DNA of 64,000 nt, from positions 1-64,000 of the forward strand of contig WBMZ01009485.1 in the NCBI GenBank assembly GCA_013400975.1, read 5' to 3'. The notes beneath the pieces are model-generated. The model did not search any database. It was not told the DNA's origin and saw nothing but the letters and a program-made list of their open reading frames with translations. The stretch comes from Atrichornis clamosus (lineage: Eukaryota; Chordata; Aves; Passeriformes; Menuridae). The position numbers and the translations under genes are program-made. Positions 48,918 through 62,100 of the stretch are shown here, in pieces. Positions within the stretch are counted from its first letter, which is position 1, and each line of letters opens with the position of its first letter.

Positions 48918-50491
48918 GTGAGTGGGAACATGACTCCATGTTGTATTTATCCTAAGGACCTATTTTTTTGTAAATACTACTGAAATTTAAGGTACCAGCT
49001 AAACTTTGTAGCTTAGCAACTCCACTCATGTAAAGACCTGCATCTGTGGCTCCACGCCAAATCTAGCTTTCTCTGCAAGCAGAAGCAAGAGCCTGTTTTA
49101 CAGGGGGTTCATTATCTGACTTGTTAAGGCGGAGGCAGAGTTGGTAATGCAAGAGATAAACATGATCTGAGAGAAGTTTGACAAAACACCTTGTTTGCAT
49201 CACAGATGACCTTTTATTTCACCATTTGATTGTCATTTTTTAACATTTTAGGGCAGAGTTTTGCTGGAGCAGCAGCAAGAGGACAAAATCATAAAAATGT
49301 GTAAATGGATAAAGGCTGAGTGAAGGGAAAAGGTACGAGGTGAGCAACTGGACATTTCCCACAGTTAGGTGGGATGAAAGTTAATGACAGACAGACAGTG
49401 GTGTCCTCAGCTGAGGTGAGGGTGGCAGTGCTGAGGCACTGAGTCCTTCACTCTCGTGTTGTTCCTGATTTATCCCATTGGCCTCTACATTCCCCAGTTT
49501 ACCCAACAGGGGCAACAAGGGATCATACTGTTCCTTGCATATTCTTGTGTTCTTTCATCCTGGGAACAGGTGAGGGTACACACAAGGAGAAAGGGGAGGA
49601 TATAACAAGGCTGTATCAGGATTCCTCTTTATCTTCCACAGTCTGATATCTTTTTCTATGCCAGCTCTGCCGTGTATGTGATGCTACAAGAGAAACTTTT
49701 ATCAATGTAAACTTTGTACCTATTCTCCAGGGAGCATAATGACCCACTAATTTTAGTATTAATCTCTTTCCAGTGATGTGAACAAAGCATGTAATGATGG
49801 AGGTTTTATTTAACCTCCTCACTATGGCTTGCTGCCACAAACTCCTATGACATTCTCTACAATGACAGCTGATCTCAGATTCTCTCTCCCAAATGACTGC
49901 AGGCTCATAGAAGAAATCACAATTTATTATTTTCCCCAAGCAAAATGCCAAGCTTGATCCATGTGTTTAAATGTACAGAGTTGTCAATTGCAAGTAATTT
50001 TTTTTTAATGAAGATACTAGGTTTAATTTTCTTCTATAACACATTAGTACTATTCCTTAATTTCAATGGTTTCATGAAACTATTGAGCAGAGCTGAAAAT
50101 AAGACCCAGTATCTTTAACTTGGTGTAGCTGCACACATGGGAATTATTTAAGCAGAGACTGATGATATGACTAATATTCCATCCTGACAGCCTGCTCTGG
50201 GGCCTCCCTTGACTTTGCTTCTAGTCTTAGGGCTTGTGAAGAGCAACAGTATTCAAAGCAATGAAGAGCTCCCGAAAATAAACTCAATCTCTGGGGCAGA
50301 TCCCTTCACTTTTCTGTACCTCTGTTTTCTTTCTGTCTCTTTGCCTGTTACAACATCAGCAGATAATCTGGGGTGTGTTTTTTTAGTTGTTTGGTTCTTT
50401 TTGTTATGTTTGTTTTGGTTTTGGTTTTTTTTTCACTGTAAGAACAAAAATAGTTGTAGAGACCAGAAATATTTCATTTTGGAAATATGAG

Positions 50492-50515
50492 GGGTATTTA
50501 ACAGGGTATTTAACA
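50492..50515 (+). repeat. 12-bp perfect tandem duplication
   Basis: 'gggtatttaaca' occurs twice in immediate succession. It is a small replication-slippage type repeat. Confidence 0.85.
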
Positions 50516-53500
50516 GGTAGAAATTTCACAGCATTGATATATGCATATCTCCTTGCTGTGCATTAGTAGGCTGGTTTATGTTTTGACTGATGGATCATAT
50601 GGTCTTTATCAGCATATTCTGGGTCTTCCCATCTTCAGTGAATCACAGGAAATGTAGTTTGTCAGGGAAAGGCAGAATAATGCAATTGGATCACAGTTAC
50701 CATAAGGTACTCTGACAAAATTCTGAAATACAGAACTTTCAATTGTGGTATCTTTGGGAAAATGTTGTGCTCCAATGTTAAAGTTGCACTGGAAAATAAA
50801 CATCAACCAAACAGCTTAAATGCAACACTTTCAGCTGCCACTCCTTGCTATCCCTTTTCACAGTGAGTTGTTCACCAGTCTCAGCCACTGCTCTATAAAT
50901 AACCACACAGCCCTAAAAAGAAAGACAGGCCCACAGAATTGCACTACAAAATCTGGAGGCAGCCAGGCTTACCACCGATTCTCTGTGGACAGCAGGATCC
51001 AGCTGCCGAGTCTGTGCACAAGCCCAAATCATGAGACAGTGAAGTCACTAATTCAATTGTACTTAACTCTAAGTGTGAAGGTTTTACAGAAAGGGCTGGG
51101 ACTTTAAAGCTCATTTCCACATAGGTTGGTGGATTACTTTTTCAGAAGTCAGGAGGAGCCAGGCATTTATGTAAAACCTTTGGAATGCTTACTTTGCCTA
51201 TAGAATCATTCTAGATACCAAAAGAGTTGGGAGCCCCTCTGCCTCCCAGAGTTAATTAGGAAAGGGTACAAATCCCATGCCCATTTAGTGTCCACCAAAT
51301 TTTCCTCCCTATTGTGTCCGTGTTCCATCCCCATTTCTCAGCACTATTTGCCCTTTCTACAAATCATGTTAATCTACCAAAATAATAAAATGAAATCTTC
51401 TTCAGGCAGTGTGCAGGAAGCCCTCCCTGCTCGCACAGAGACTATCACTGCTATTCACAAGAATTTGAGACTTTAGTACACGTATCTGTAAGATCATTAT
51501 TCATATTAATCCTCAATAGTAGAAAAATAAAGGTAAAATATATTCTTTCATCAGTCATTTAAATGTCATGATCTATTGCTTTAATAAAGAAAAGAAGAGC
51601 TGAAAAGGCTTTATATTTCCAGCAGTGTCAAAACAAGAACTTCTTCTCATTGAAATAAGTGTGTTCTTTTTCGTTCTGTGAATGAACAGCCACTGCGTTT
51701 CTGTGTCATGCTGTCATTTGCATGAATGCCTCTGAATTTAGGAAACCAAAAGGTCTGTAAGTTAAAGATCAGCTTTTATGACAAGACTAATGATTTCATT
51801 AATAGTACAAGTTCTACAAGGTCGTGCCTGTGGCTCTGAAACCACAGAAAGATTTCAAAGGAAGATGGACATTACAAGGGCTGAAGCCACGGGCAGCCAG
51901 TGCACATATTGAACAAGTGGATAAACTGCTTGGATGAGTCCTACATCTAATTCCAGAGCTCATTATCTATCCTGAGATGAGGTTTATTTTGTGGATGAGG
52001 TGACAGGAACTTCTCCCAGGAAAGTGTTTGGTAGTATTTGTCAAAAGGTGAGATGCCAGTAGGAGGAATTCAAGTATATGTAAAATTGTTCCTTAATTTT
52101 GTGTTTCCAATAAAACTTCTTTTATTCATTACTTGTCATCCTTTGTTCAGGTTTCTACTTGATGAATGCAATAAGATGGGTGGTTAAGAAGATCTCACTG
52201 GGTTTTTTTTTCACTGAAAAGGAATTCTGTTTTCTCTGCACCATTATCTTCTCACTTCTCAGCTCTGTCTGTCAGCTCTCCTGGGTAGACCTGTTTTACC
52301 AGGCCAGTCATTAAAAAAACCCACAACAAACAACCCAAAACATAAGCTGAAAATGAGTTTTTCTTAAAAATACTGATATTTGGGATACACCAGAACATTG
52401 AGGGATTTGTGCTATTGTGTATCGTCGAATCATGGTTCTGAATTTTTTCTTTGTAATGTTAGAGGCACACATCAAATATTGCATAGCTTTAAGTAAAAAC
52501 CAAAGGTGCACTTAGCATTAGGTTAAAAATTATGAGTAGGGTGATCATTTTTATTTCAGTCATAATGTTTCATTTAGCTGTCTCTACATTGAATCTAGTG
52601 TGTCTGGCAAAAAATATTTCTCTCGAAAAGGCATCCAAACTTGATTTGATGATATCAAAACACGATATCATTGTTGGATTTGTACTGCAAACGAAGAGTG
52701 TCTGATGGTGAAGAAAGATAAAAGCAACATTCATGGACATCTGTTCTGGCTTCCCGGTTATGCAATATGTTTTTATGACCAGCATGAAAGTACTGCTGAG
52801 AACAGAAAGAGGATATTCTTATTTGGAATCTGGTTAACCTTTAACTCCCTCTGCTGTGCCAGTTAGGGGCTCTGAAAAATTTCACAGCTATTAGTCTTAG
52901 CCTTGACTTTCTGTGGATGGCGAGCACACAGAAGGTCTAAACAAGCTTTGCTGTGTGTGGTTCCCCACCATGCCATTGGCAGGATTCTCTGCCCATCCTT
53001 CCAAGCTGAGACCCTTCTCAACTGGAAGGCTTCACTCCATTGCACTGCAAGGATCACAGGACATCAGAGTGGTCTGCCACAGCTGACACCAGCTGGCCTG
53101 GCTGAGTTCATGGAGCAGTGCCTTCCACAGCTGCTTCTCAGCTCACACCGCGCCAGGGAGCCTGAATGTGCCTGATGCTTGGGGACCAGTGGAGTTGCAG
53201 TGCCACCCTGAATGCTCGACAGTTCCTGCTGCCACGACCTGCTGTCTTGGCTCATGCTGCTGTGGCTTGTTCAGAGGCCACCTCATACCCCGTTAGATCC
53301 TCTGGAGGTTTTGCCTCAGCAGGTGTGGCTTGAAGGTAGGGGTAGAGTCATTCCTGCCAGAGTCAAATCTGACCCCAGTTTTACTGCACTCACTTTGCAT
53401 GCTGCTTTCCTCACAAAAATTGCAAAATGAAAGGGGAGCGGATGACAATGGGATGGCACCAGGAAAATCCACTGGAAATGCCTGCACTTTCTCACCAGAT

Positions 53501-53945
53501 GCAGTTCATTTACTTACCCACAGGAACTGTGTGGATATTAATGAAAGAATCTCTGGATATTATTATTTTCTGGGAAATCCTCATAGCTCTGGTCCGTAAC
53601 TTGAAATTGTACATATGCAGGATTCAAGAAATAAAGCTTGTTTTTATCTTACATAATTCAGTGTTTTCCTCTAGCCTGGACCTGAAGGTTCTGGCATCTC
53701 AACTCTGAAATTCCATCTGCAGAAATCGTTACACTTCTAGTGACACCTTTATCATTTCATAGGCAAGTCTACCTATTGCTGACTTCACAACATTGTCAAC
53801 AATTTTCTGTCCTGGATTTTCCTATATCAAGAGAGACTCAGTATGTACTGTCATACTTACAGGAAATCCATGAATTTATAAGACATACTGAATTCTTGGA
53901 CATGAAAGCATCTGAAGAAAAATCAGTATAAAATCTTAGCATTTT

Positions 53946-54135
53946 CACAGCATTACAGAATAATTCAGGTTGCAAGGGACCACAGTGGGTCATCTGGTTC
54001 AGCCTCCCTGCTCAGACAGGGTTGTCCTAGAGCACATGGCACAGGATTTTATCCAGACGGTTCTTGAATATCTCCAGAAAGGGACACTCCACAGCCTTTC
54101 TGAGCAGTCTGTTTTGGCACCTGCCTGTCAATGCA
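53946..54135 (-). mobile_element. CR1 LINE 3' fragment, minus strand
   Basis: The plus strand reads 'cacagcattacagaataatt', 'caggttgcaagggaccac' and 'gggtcatctggttcagcctc', then 'cctagagcacatggcacagg', 'cttgaatatctccagaaag' and 'ggacactccacagcctttct'. These are the reversed 3'-terminal blocks of a CR1 subfamily whose 3' UTR carries the 'gagcacat' block. About 190 bp remain, with 5' truncation. Confidence 0.85.
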
Positions 54136-54481
54136 GCATTGCTATCTGATACCTTATTCAGTTTTATTAACCTTGCCACACCAGTCAAAGATGACTAAGC
54201 ACATAGGATCTGTGTGAATGACTCGAAATGTGTGAGAGAGGACAAGAGGTTGAAAAAACTCCACCAAAACCCAAAAAAGCTCAGGTCATCATCCATCCTA
54301 ATCATGGCACTGTGGTCCTCACTGGTGATAAATAATGTAATTTTTTGGCAGCCATCTTTTCCATGGAGAGCTGGATGATACTGATTTCTTGTAAGAAATA
54401 AGTGGCCCCAGAAAAAGTATTGAGGTGCTCCGTTTCAATATCCTTTTTTCCATTTGGGATGCCCTCAATGTAGTGACAGTC
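54136..54481. other. Unique spacer
   Basis: No repeat or gene is seen. Its last five bases (54477-54481, cagtc) form the left target-site duplication of the following LTR. Confidence 0.6.
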
Positions 54482-55147
54482 TGTCGTGGTTTAATGCCAG
54501 AGAGAAACTAAGTACCACAAGATGATTGTTCTCTTCTCACCCTCTCCATGCTGCTGCTGGATTTGTGGGATAAGGAGAAGATTCATAAAATTGTAAAATC
54601 CTTGAATTAAGATAAGAACAGATTTCTAATTGAAATAAAGTAATATAATAATGAAATAATGAAATAATAATAATAATAATAATAATAGTAACTGGTTTTG
54701 TTGTTGATGTTCCAATTGATATTGTTATTATTAATACAATGAACAAGTAAGAGGGAGAGAGGAATAAAACCCAAGAGAAGCAAGTGACACACAACACAAT
54801 TACTGACCTCCCCCTGACTGATGCCCAGCCCATCCCTGAGCAGAGATCCGTGGCTCCTGACCAGCTCTCCCCAGTTTATACACTGAGCATGACATTCTAG
54901 GGTGTGGAATATCCCTTTGGCCCGTTCGGGTCACCTGTGCTGGCGGTGCTCCCTCATGGCTTCCTGTGCACATGCTCACAGGCAGAACATGAGAACACTG
55001 AAAAGTCCTTGACTCGGGGTAAGCACTGCTCAACACCAACCAAAAGATCAGGCTTTTGTCAGCATTATTCTCCTACTCCATCTGAAACACAGCACTGCAC
55101 CAGCTATAAGGAAGCAGATGAATTCCACCCCAGCTGAAAGCAGGACA
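54482..55147 (-). mobile_element. Complete solo LTR of an avian endogenous retrovirus, minus strand, with target-site duplication
   Basis: The element is bounded by TG at 54482 and CA at 55147. It is flanked by a perfect 5-bp duplication, cagtc, at 54477-54481 and 55148-55152. Read on the minus strand it starts TGTCCTGCTTTCAGCTGGG, has a TATAAA box at 54880-54875, and ends with 'ggcattaaaccacgaca'. The termini form an imperfect inverted repeat. The overall sequence is a familiar bird ERV LTR. Its 3' part is organised like that of the LTR at 16099-17088, so the two families are probably related. No gag, pol or env sequence is adjacent, which indicates recombination between two LTRs. A 5-bp duplication agrees with an ERVL or ERV1 integrase; I do not give a database family name. 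The TAA run inside it is a later expansion. Confidence 0.9.
54661..54687 (+). repeat. (TAA)n microsatellite inside the LTR
   Basis: About eight TAA units lie within the A-rich part of the LTR. Read on the minus strand it gives the Tyr or Ile runs of the short frames there; these are not genes. Confidence 0.9.
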
Positions 55148-55724
55148 CAGTCTCTGCCATTAACAAACGTGCCTTCCTTGCAGACACTCTGCAGCAGCAT
55201 TTGTAGATATGATCTCTTTCTAGTCCTTGTGGTGTTTACAACACAGCACAGATGGTTTTACATATGTTGTTTAAATGTGTCCACTCTGTGGAATAATACT
55301 TGGTCACCAGGGCAAGTACTGAAGAGCAGTCACAACTCACAGTTGGGGGCTGTCCCTCTACAGTGAACTTGCCCTATCTTCATTTCATAATTCATGGAAC
55401 ATTCTGTAAGCCTCCATGGTCCTAAGACATTATTTTAGGGATTTTTTGTCCTCGAGTGTGGAATGAGAACATATAATGATGCTGGGTGATGAAAAATCCT
55501 TTTTATATCGAAGAGAAATCTCAGATATGGACTTCCAGATCTGTATTTTAAACATTCTTAATGACATCCAAGGACAGGGACTGTGAGGGCAAATGAGCAG
55601 ATTGAGAAAGCAGTGGTGTAGATGGACACTACCATAGACACAAACAAGAGTTGTGTCCTGTCTCAGAACTCACACATCATGTCACAGGTGTCATTATTCT
55701 ATTACTCAATGACCTGAAACTTGT
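55148..55724. other. Unique sequence between LTR and ancient CR1
   Basis: It begins with the right target-site duplication (55148-55152). Nothing else is recognised. Confidence 0.5.
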
Positions 55725-56150
55725 AGCCCTACAGACAGTTTCAACTTATCCAACAGTAACCAAAGTGTGCAGCTTCTCCTCTAGAAGTTTTAAACTATTG
55801 GCTAATCAACTTCATTTTTCAAAATATGTGCCAAATTTCCTATTTCAATTTGTGTGGCTGGAGCTTGTAGTCATTAATTCTTGTTATGCTTCTCTCCACT
55901 AGATGAAAGAGCTCTATTTTCTCCTCATTAACGCAAACATTTTGTAATCAATTCATCTCTCAGTCATCTTTTGAAAAGCAGAGCAGATTCAGATCTTCAG
56001 GTCTCCCACAGGAAAGCATGTACTTCAGTCCTCTAATTACTTTTGTAACAACTTTTCATATCTGTTCCAGTTTTCTCCAGTTTAACGACCACATCTGGAT
56101 ACAGTGCTCCTTTCCTGGTTTCTCACGTGGTGTGTACAGAAGTGAAAAAT
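55725..56150 (-). mobile_element. Ancient CR1/L3-type LINE fragment, minus strand
   Basis: The plus strand contains, in order, 'gtgtggctggagcttgtag', 'tcattaattcttgttatgc', 'gaaagagctctattttctcc', 'caattcatctctcagtcatc', 'cttcagtcctctaattactt', 'atctgttccagttttctcca' and 'ggatacagtgctcc'. This is the order and wording of the reversed 3' region of old amniote CR1 elements shared with turtles and crocodilians, not of the bird-specific copies seen elsewhere here. The left border and the extension beyond 56150 are uncertain. Confidence 0.6.
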
Positions 56151-59100
56151 AAATTAAGTAAATAAATTTAAAAATGGTCTTTCTCCATCATTAGCTGGTA
56201 CAAATTCCTACTAAAATGTATTATCTATGGCATCCAATTTGAAAAGTTCTCACTGGCTGACTTCTGCATGAAATGTCTAAATGGTTGTCAGAATCAGTGA
56301 CTTATCAGGACTTAATTCTACCTTCCTGTTCTCTGGCTTTCAGGGCTTTTCCCAGATTGACATTTGGGTGTAGTGAGATTTCTTTTTGTCTGTTGGGATG
56401 GACGTAGGTAAGACAGAGATATAAATTGTTCCATGTGACAGCTTCAGCCTCACAGTTATATATCATTCAGAAAACATTTAGGGCATTTGGAAATTATGCT
56501 GTCATTTTAAAGGAACAGTTAACTGCAGGAGGAATAACACTGGATTGAGTGGGAAGGGCAAGGAAACATATCTTTCCCCCCTTCTACTTCATTAGAGTGT
56601 GTATGTCTGTGCATGACTGAGAACTTGGGAGGACTGAAGAAAAGTGGTCACCTCAGGGTTTTCCATAGTTGTCCTAATATTAATACTGACCTCCCTTCAG
56701 GAGCATTTTTCTGCCTCTCTCACCCACTCCAAAATTTTACTATGTCTCGCAAATATCCAATTATTAGCAAGGAAATAAGGCACTGTGTTGATCACAGTGC
56801 ATAAATCAGTGTGGTTCGCAGGAAAAGAAAAAAAATCTATGTATGAAACCAGAATTTTTTAATATAGAATAGGAATAAAAAATATTTGACAGATTCAGGT
56901 CTTGTAGTGACAGAAGAAGGGATTCATTAAAAAGGTTATAAGGCACCACTGGGATGCATCTCTATGAGAATAAGTGAATTAAAAAAATGGTTTTCTTTGA
57001 TTCTATGCAAAATTCATAACCAAATAAATAAATAAAATGCAAAGGTCATTTATTTAATTTTCATGTCTTTATTTTTTCGTGGAAAAATCCTGGAGTTTGA
57101 TGCTTTCTTCTCCTGCTGTCACAAATATTCTAATGGCATTTGAGGTTTTACTGCAGTGCAGCATGAGTTCTTCTGCCTACGTGTGTTCAGCAACAAATAC
57201 AAAACAGGCCAGATATGCAGTAAAAACACTCTTCCAACCACTTTTGACTCTTGTATTTACAGCAGAATTTCATTCAAAGCAAGCAGGCTCACAAGACTGA
57301 ATCTAATTTTCTCATATCACTTGGAGAGTATAATGCTCCAGTGCCCACATTTTGAGGAAAACAAATTTCAAAGATTTTCTAGCACAGATCAACCCACATA
57401 TTTAAATGGTACAATTGAATAATGGAATAGTTAAGCCTGTTTAGATGCAAACAAGTATGCAATAAGCTTTGCAGAGGGTAGGCTTACACAAGTACATTCA
57501 CAAATACAAATTATTTTCTATGTTGACCAAGATTTGCTTCCATAGATTTATGTTAAATCTTGAATGTTTCTCTAGGTCTCTTTGATTTCAAGAGAGAGGA
57601 AATAAATAGAGAAACAAAATCTCTTTAGCACTCCTGTTTCCTCTCAGCGTGCACCTCCAAACCTTCTCTTTGGTTTGTGCCAGTAGTTACTTGTGTCACT
57701 GATATAAAGTCCAGCTGGACACAGAGCACCGAGAGCTGAATAATTCTGCCTGTGAGACATCCCACACTCACCAGATTGAAACAGGCAGAACAATGCCAAT
57801 AATTAACCTTGGCTATGTGATATCCTTAGGCAGTTAGCTTGTAATGACATTGCCACGATGATGTGGAAGTTAACAACAACATGAAGAGCTGACATGAAAA
57901 AGGGCCGAGAAGTTAATAACTTAGGTTTTTTTCCACCTCTAATAGCTGGCATAATGAAAGGTGTAATATCTTCCTGCAAACCTTGTCTATCTTATATGCA
58001 CCTCTACATGAAAGGACAGCACAATCAGCAAAACTTTCCAGTGAATTTTCTCCACTATTTGAATATCTCTTATTGCTGTCAGGTTTCCATTCTTGTTTCA
58101 TATCGGAGAACTGCTCTTTCTTACACACATTCCACAAAAGCTATAGGATGCTTTTATAAGGTGTAACTGACTGAAGGTGATAACAGTAATGGTTTAAAAG
58201 TTGCTTACAAGACATGTTTTTTGTGGATGGGATAACTTGTCCAGAATTTCATAAGCTAACAATCTCCTTGAAAGCACATCTAGTAAAGTTTAATGGTCTT
58301 AATATTGCCTTTAATTTCCCCCAAAGTTTTCTATTCACAGTAAATATTCTGTTGTTATTATAAAGCAGAAGCTGGATTTTGTTTGCATCTGGAAGACAAA
58401 GAAAAGAAATAAATGGAAGCAGTAGGAATGCTAATTTTCTTTTCCAATTCTCATTTCCTGTTTCCTATTGTGTTTGTTGTATATGTGAAAGAACTCAAGC
58501 TATGTACTTGCACTTTTGATGAAACAGGTCAAGAAGAGAAATGTTTCTGGCTCAGAATTTGAAACAGAGCTAAAAATTAGTTTTTCATTAAATCCTTGGG
58601 TTTGCTTCACACTTCCTGTGTGACCCTGGAAGGCTGCTGTAGGATGCAGGAGGTGAATGAGTAATGACAGACTTAACTTGTATCAACATCAGAGAGGCTG
58701 ACCTCCATCTCTGTGGAGAGCGTGTCACTGGGGAACTCAGCTGGGTCCTTGATCTCTGCAGAGCTGATTGGGTGAATGCTCACGATCCAGTAAAGGAGCC
58801 ATAAGGAAAAATAGTCTGTACCTAAAGGAAAATGTTCATTTCAGGAACAACAGTGTTCAAATCAGGACAACGAAATGATGAATATCTACTTAGCACTATT
58901 AAGAAATATTGCTGACTTCCTCTGTGAGTGAACCACAGGATGTTTTTTTGGTGCTAGATCAGTCAGACCACAGTCAAGGAGCAAGCTCTCCAGAAATAAC
59001 ATCACCCTCCAGCAAGTAACAACTACCTCTGCAGAATAACTTCCACAGATAAATTTGTATACCTACAGCTGTCAGGTGCTGTAAGGCCCTTGAAACACTC

Positions 59101-62100
59101 AGGAGTAGCCAGTCAGATGATGTGCCATGAGTGCTGCTTCCTACAGTACTGCTGATGGTAATACCAATACTCTCACTTCTAGATTGAAGTTGTTGGACAC
59201 TGCTCGTATTGTTAGTGGTAGCTCTGAAATCTCTTGCGGATTCCAGTTTTGTCATCTGTCTACTTCTTTTCAAAGCACTGTATCATAATGTTTGAGCATG
59301 ATGTCAGCAGAAGACTGGAGGGCTGATTAAAGATAACTCATTTTTACTTGAGCCATAATGATCGTACCAACATAAGTATCCTTCAAATACAAGATGTGTT
59401 GATTTTGGACACAAAAATAATCATACCTGTTCTAGAGAGGTGTTTGTGTCTAAAAGTGTGTATGAGTTTGTAGATAGACTCTGACATTTCAATAAGCAAC
59501 TGTTTTCTGTTTTTGAGAGAACATGTTCCGCTGCACACAACAGGGTATGGGGCCTTTTTCCTGTTTATCATCCAGAAAGTCTATTTAAGTTTCATTCACT
59601 CATTAAAAAATTCTAGTAAGGTTTGAAGACAATTATTTTGGGGCATTCAGTTATAGTCCATTTTTCCTCATAAATTTTGTGGAATTTGTTCCAAATAAAA
59701 GAGTGCCTGCAGTAAGCACTGATTTGCAGAGCATTTGACAGAAGGAATAACAGTCAGGTGAGAAAAAGCTCAGTGGAAATCATCCAACAGTCTCTTCTCA
59801 TGCTTATGTGCTTGATTATTTCTTGCCTAGCACCTGTCTTCATGGTCAGTCTTCTCATTTTATGAAATAATGGAGAAGAATTTCCTAGAAAGGAAAAATC
59901 ATAGAAGATAATTCCCTCAAAAACAGAGCAGAAACATGTTGCCTGCTCTAATTTATGACTGTCATAGTGAGAGATTTGTTTTAAAACAGCAATATTTTTT
60001 CTGAAAAGTTGAAAAGGAAAAAAAAGGCAGTAAAAAGTACAGGCAGAGTCTTAATATTTTGATTAGTGTAGATACTTTTCTCTCTATATGAATAATGAAT
60101 CAAAATGCAAGTAAGAGGTAGGAAAGTTGGCAATGCCCTTTTGTGATAGCAGCAGCTGGCTCACAACACTGCATGGAGCACAGCTTTCTCTGATGAACTA
60201 TGTTTGTGGAAGAAAGGTTTTTTCAGAGCTGACCAAAAAAAGGAAGAAAAGTTTGAAATTAACTGGAGTAAGGTTTAAAAACAGAGGGTGATAACTCAGT
60301 TTTAAAACACACAAGCATCAAGGAAAAAACATCATCTGGGCAATCCTCCTGTCTGAAGTGAAATCCTCCTCCTGCTGTCCCACAGACTGTCATTGGTAAC
60401 TGGACTGACAGGATCCTCACTGCTGGGTACAGCCTGGGCTGGTGCAGGAACCCTGGACACCCACACCAGTGAGTCTCACCCACAGCAGTCACAAGCAAAT
60501 AGGAAACAGGTGCTTTGCATAGAGCAGCCTGCATGATTTAATGTGTTCACTCATGCAGCCTACGAGCCACACAACACTACCCATCCCTTTAAAGAAAATA
60601 TAAGACTTGAAAAAAAAAAAAAGTCTTAGAGCTTTCAAAATGTTAGAGGGTGAAGACGAGAGCTGAGACGCTACAACTGCACATACACAGCTGTGGTTCA
60701 GCTGAAAGCAATGTTGCCTATCTCTCCAACCACTACTTGGTTTCCTTCACCTCCTCCTGCTATCTCCCTCTTTCATACCATAAAAGTATAAGAACAGACC
60801 TATTAGTTAAGAATCTTATAGCCTGAAACTATATTCATCTCAAGAAATCTCCTGAGACTGACATGATTTTCTATTTAGAAATACCTTAGAGAGGTCTCTT
60901 ACCACATTTGGAAAATTCTCTTCATTTATTTTCTACGTGAATCCTTTTAATTTCATTTGAAATTAAATCAGAGATTATTTAAAGATTTTATCTTTTTATT
61001 GATCCATGCAAAAGTTACACTCCAGTTCTGCTAATCCTATTTTCTAAAGCAGAGTTCACAGGTCAACTTTTAAAAGTTTCTGGTTGACTTCAGAACCTGA
61101 AACTTGTTTTGCTTGGATAACACAGCTCCTTACAGGTGTACTAAAAGTGGGGCTGCAAACAGCCTTTCCCAAGGCTACTTTTCTCTCTGCAATGTGCTGC
61201 CCTTGTCATCTGTCTGCTTAGTCTGAAGCCAGACTGTGTATATTTTGTTCTGGAGGAGGGCCATATTTAGAAAGATTCTTCTCTTTGCTACTGACAAACA
61301 GGCAAAATATTTAGCTAATAGGCTGAAATAATGTAAAGTAACATGATTGAAAAATGTTTATGGCAATTCAGCATGAAAAGTTTCTTTCTGTCATAGCCAG
61401 TGAGAAAAGCAACAGTGCATTGAGACAGCCATCTCTCACAGCTTCATAGTTGCCTGTTCTGATACAGAGCAGCTTGAAGAAAGATAATTTTGTCTTTTAC
61501 ACAGCAGTTTGAAGAAGGATTGTTTTATCTAACTTCTATCTTAATTATTTGCTCCTCAAACCCAAGAAAAAAGGCCTGTCCAGGTTGGAAAGGAGGGTGA
61601 AATTTTTGTTTAGTATATCCAGAATCCTTAAAGCCATCAAAACATTTAGCCTGGTGCTACCTTTCGTAGCATGAAACTCTGGAGGGACTGTTACAGAATC
61701 TTAAAAATGAAAAAATGTTAAAAAGAAAGACAGCAGAACACAACTCCTGATCCTGCATCCCTGAGACTTCATAGCAAAAATCTGTCTGTCCCTGTGATGA
61801 AAGCTCTAGTTTTTCTACCAGCATCACTGTTTCCTCATTAGATTTACAGGGAAAGGTTGATTTTTGGAAATCCTCTAAAAAACCCTGTAATATTTCAAGG
61901 TTAGAAGTGGACAGCCACTGAAAAAAATTGATCATTAAGACATGTCAATGTCAATGAAGTATCTGAATTGGAAATAAAGACATCCCAAAGTGACAGATCT
62001 TCCTCACAGTCATAGAAAACACTATTAAAAGCACTGTACTCCTAATCCTTCCTAATACTTTCTCCACTTTGAATGAATCAACTTCGTATTTGCTTTCAAT

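Larger units (their letters stand above)
47404..53945. other. Unique AT-rich non-coding sequence
   Basis: 6.5 kb without a recognised mobile element. It holds an isolated CpG cluster (47535-47591), an (AT)n run at about 47947-47960, a candidate exon (48850-48917), a 12-bp tandem duplication (50492-50515), T/G-rich simple sequence at 50375-50440, and a GC-richer piece at 52900-53340 that I could not classify. Confidence 0.5.

Noticed and set aside
51185..51330. 'atagaatcattctagat' as a possible CR1 3' end
   Set aside because: The adjoining sequence does not continue with CR1 blocks.
56344..56407. Segment with a strong acceptor (ctctggctttcag) and donor (gtag|gtaaga)
   Set aside because: Every frame has a stop, so it is not coding; kept only as a possible non-coding exon too weak to list.
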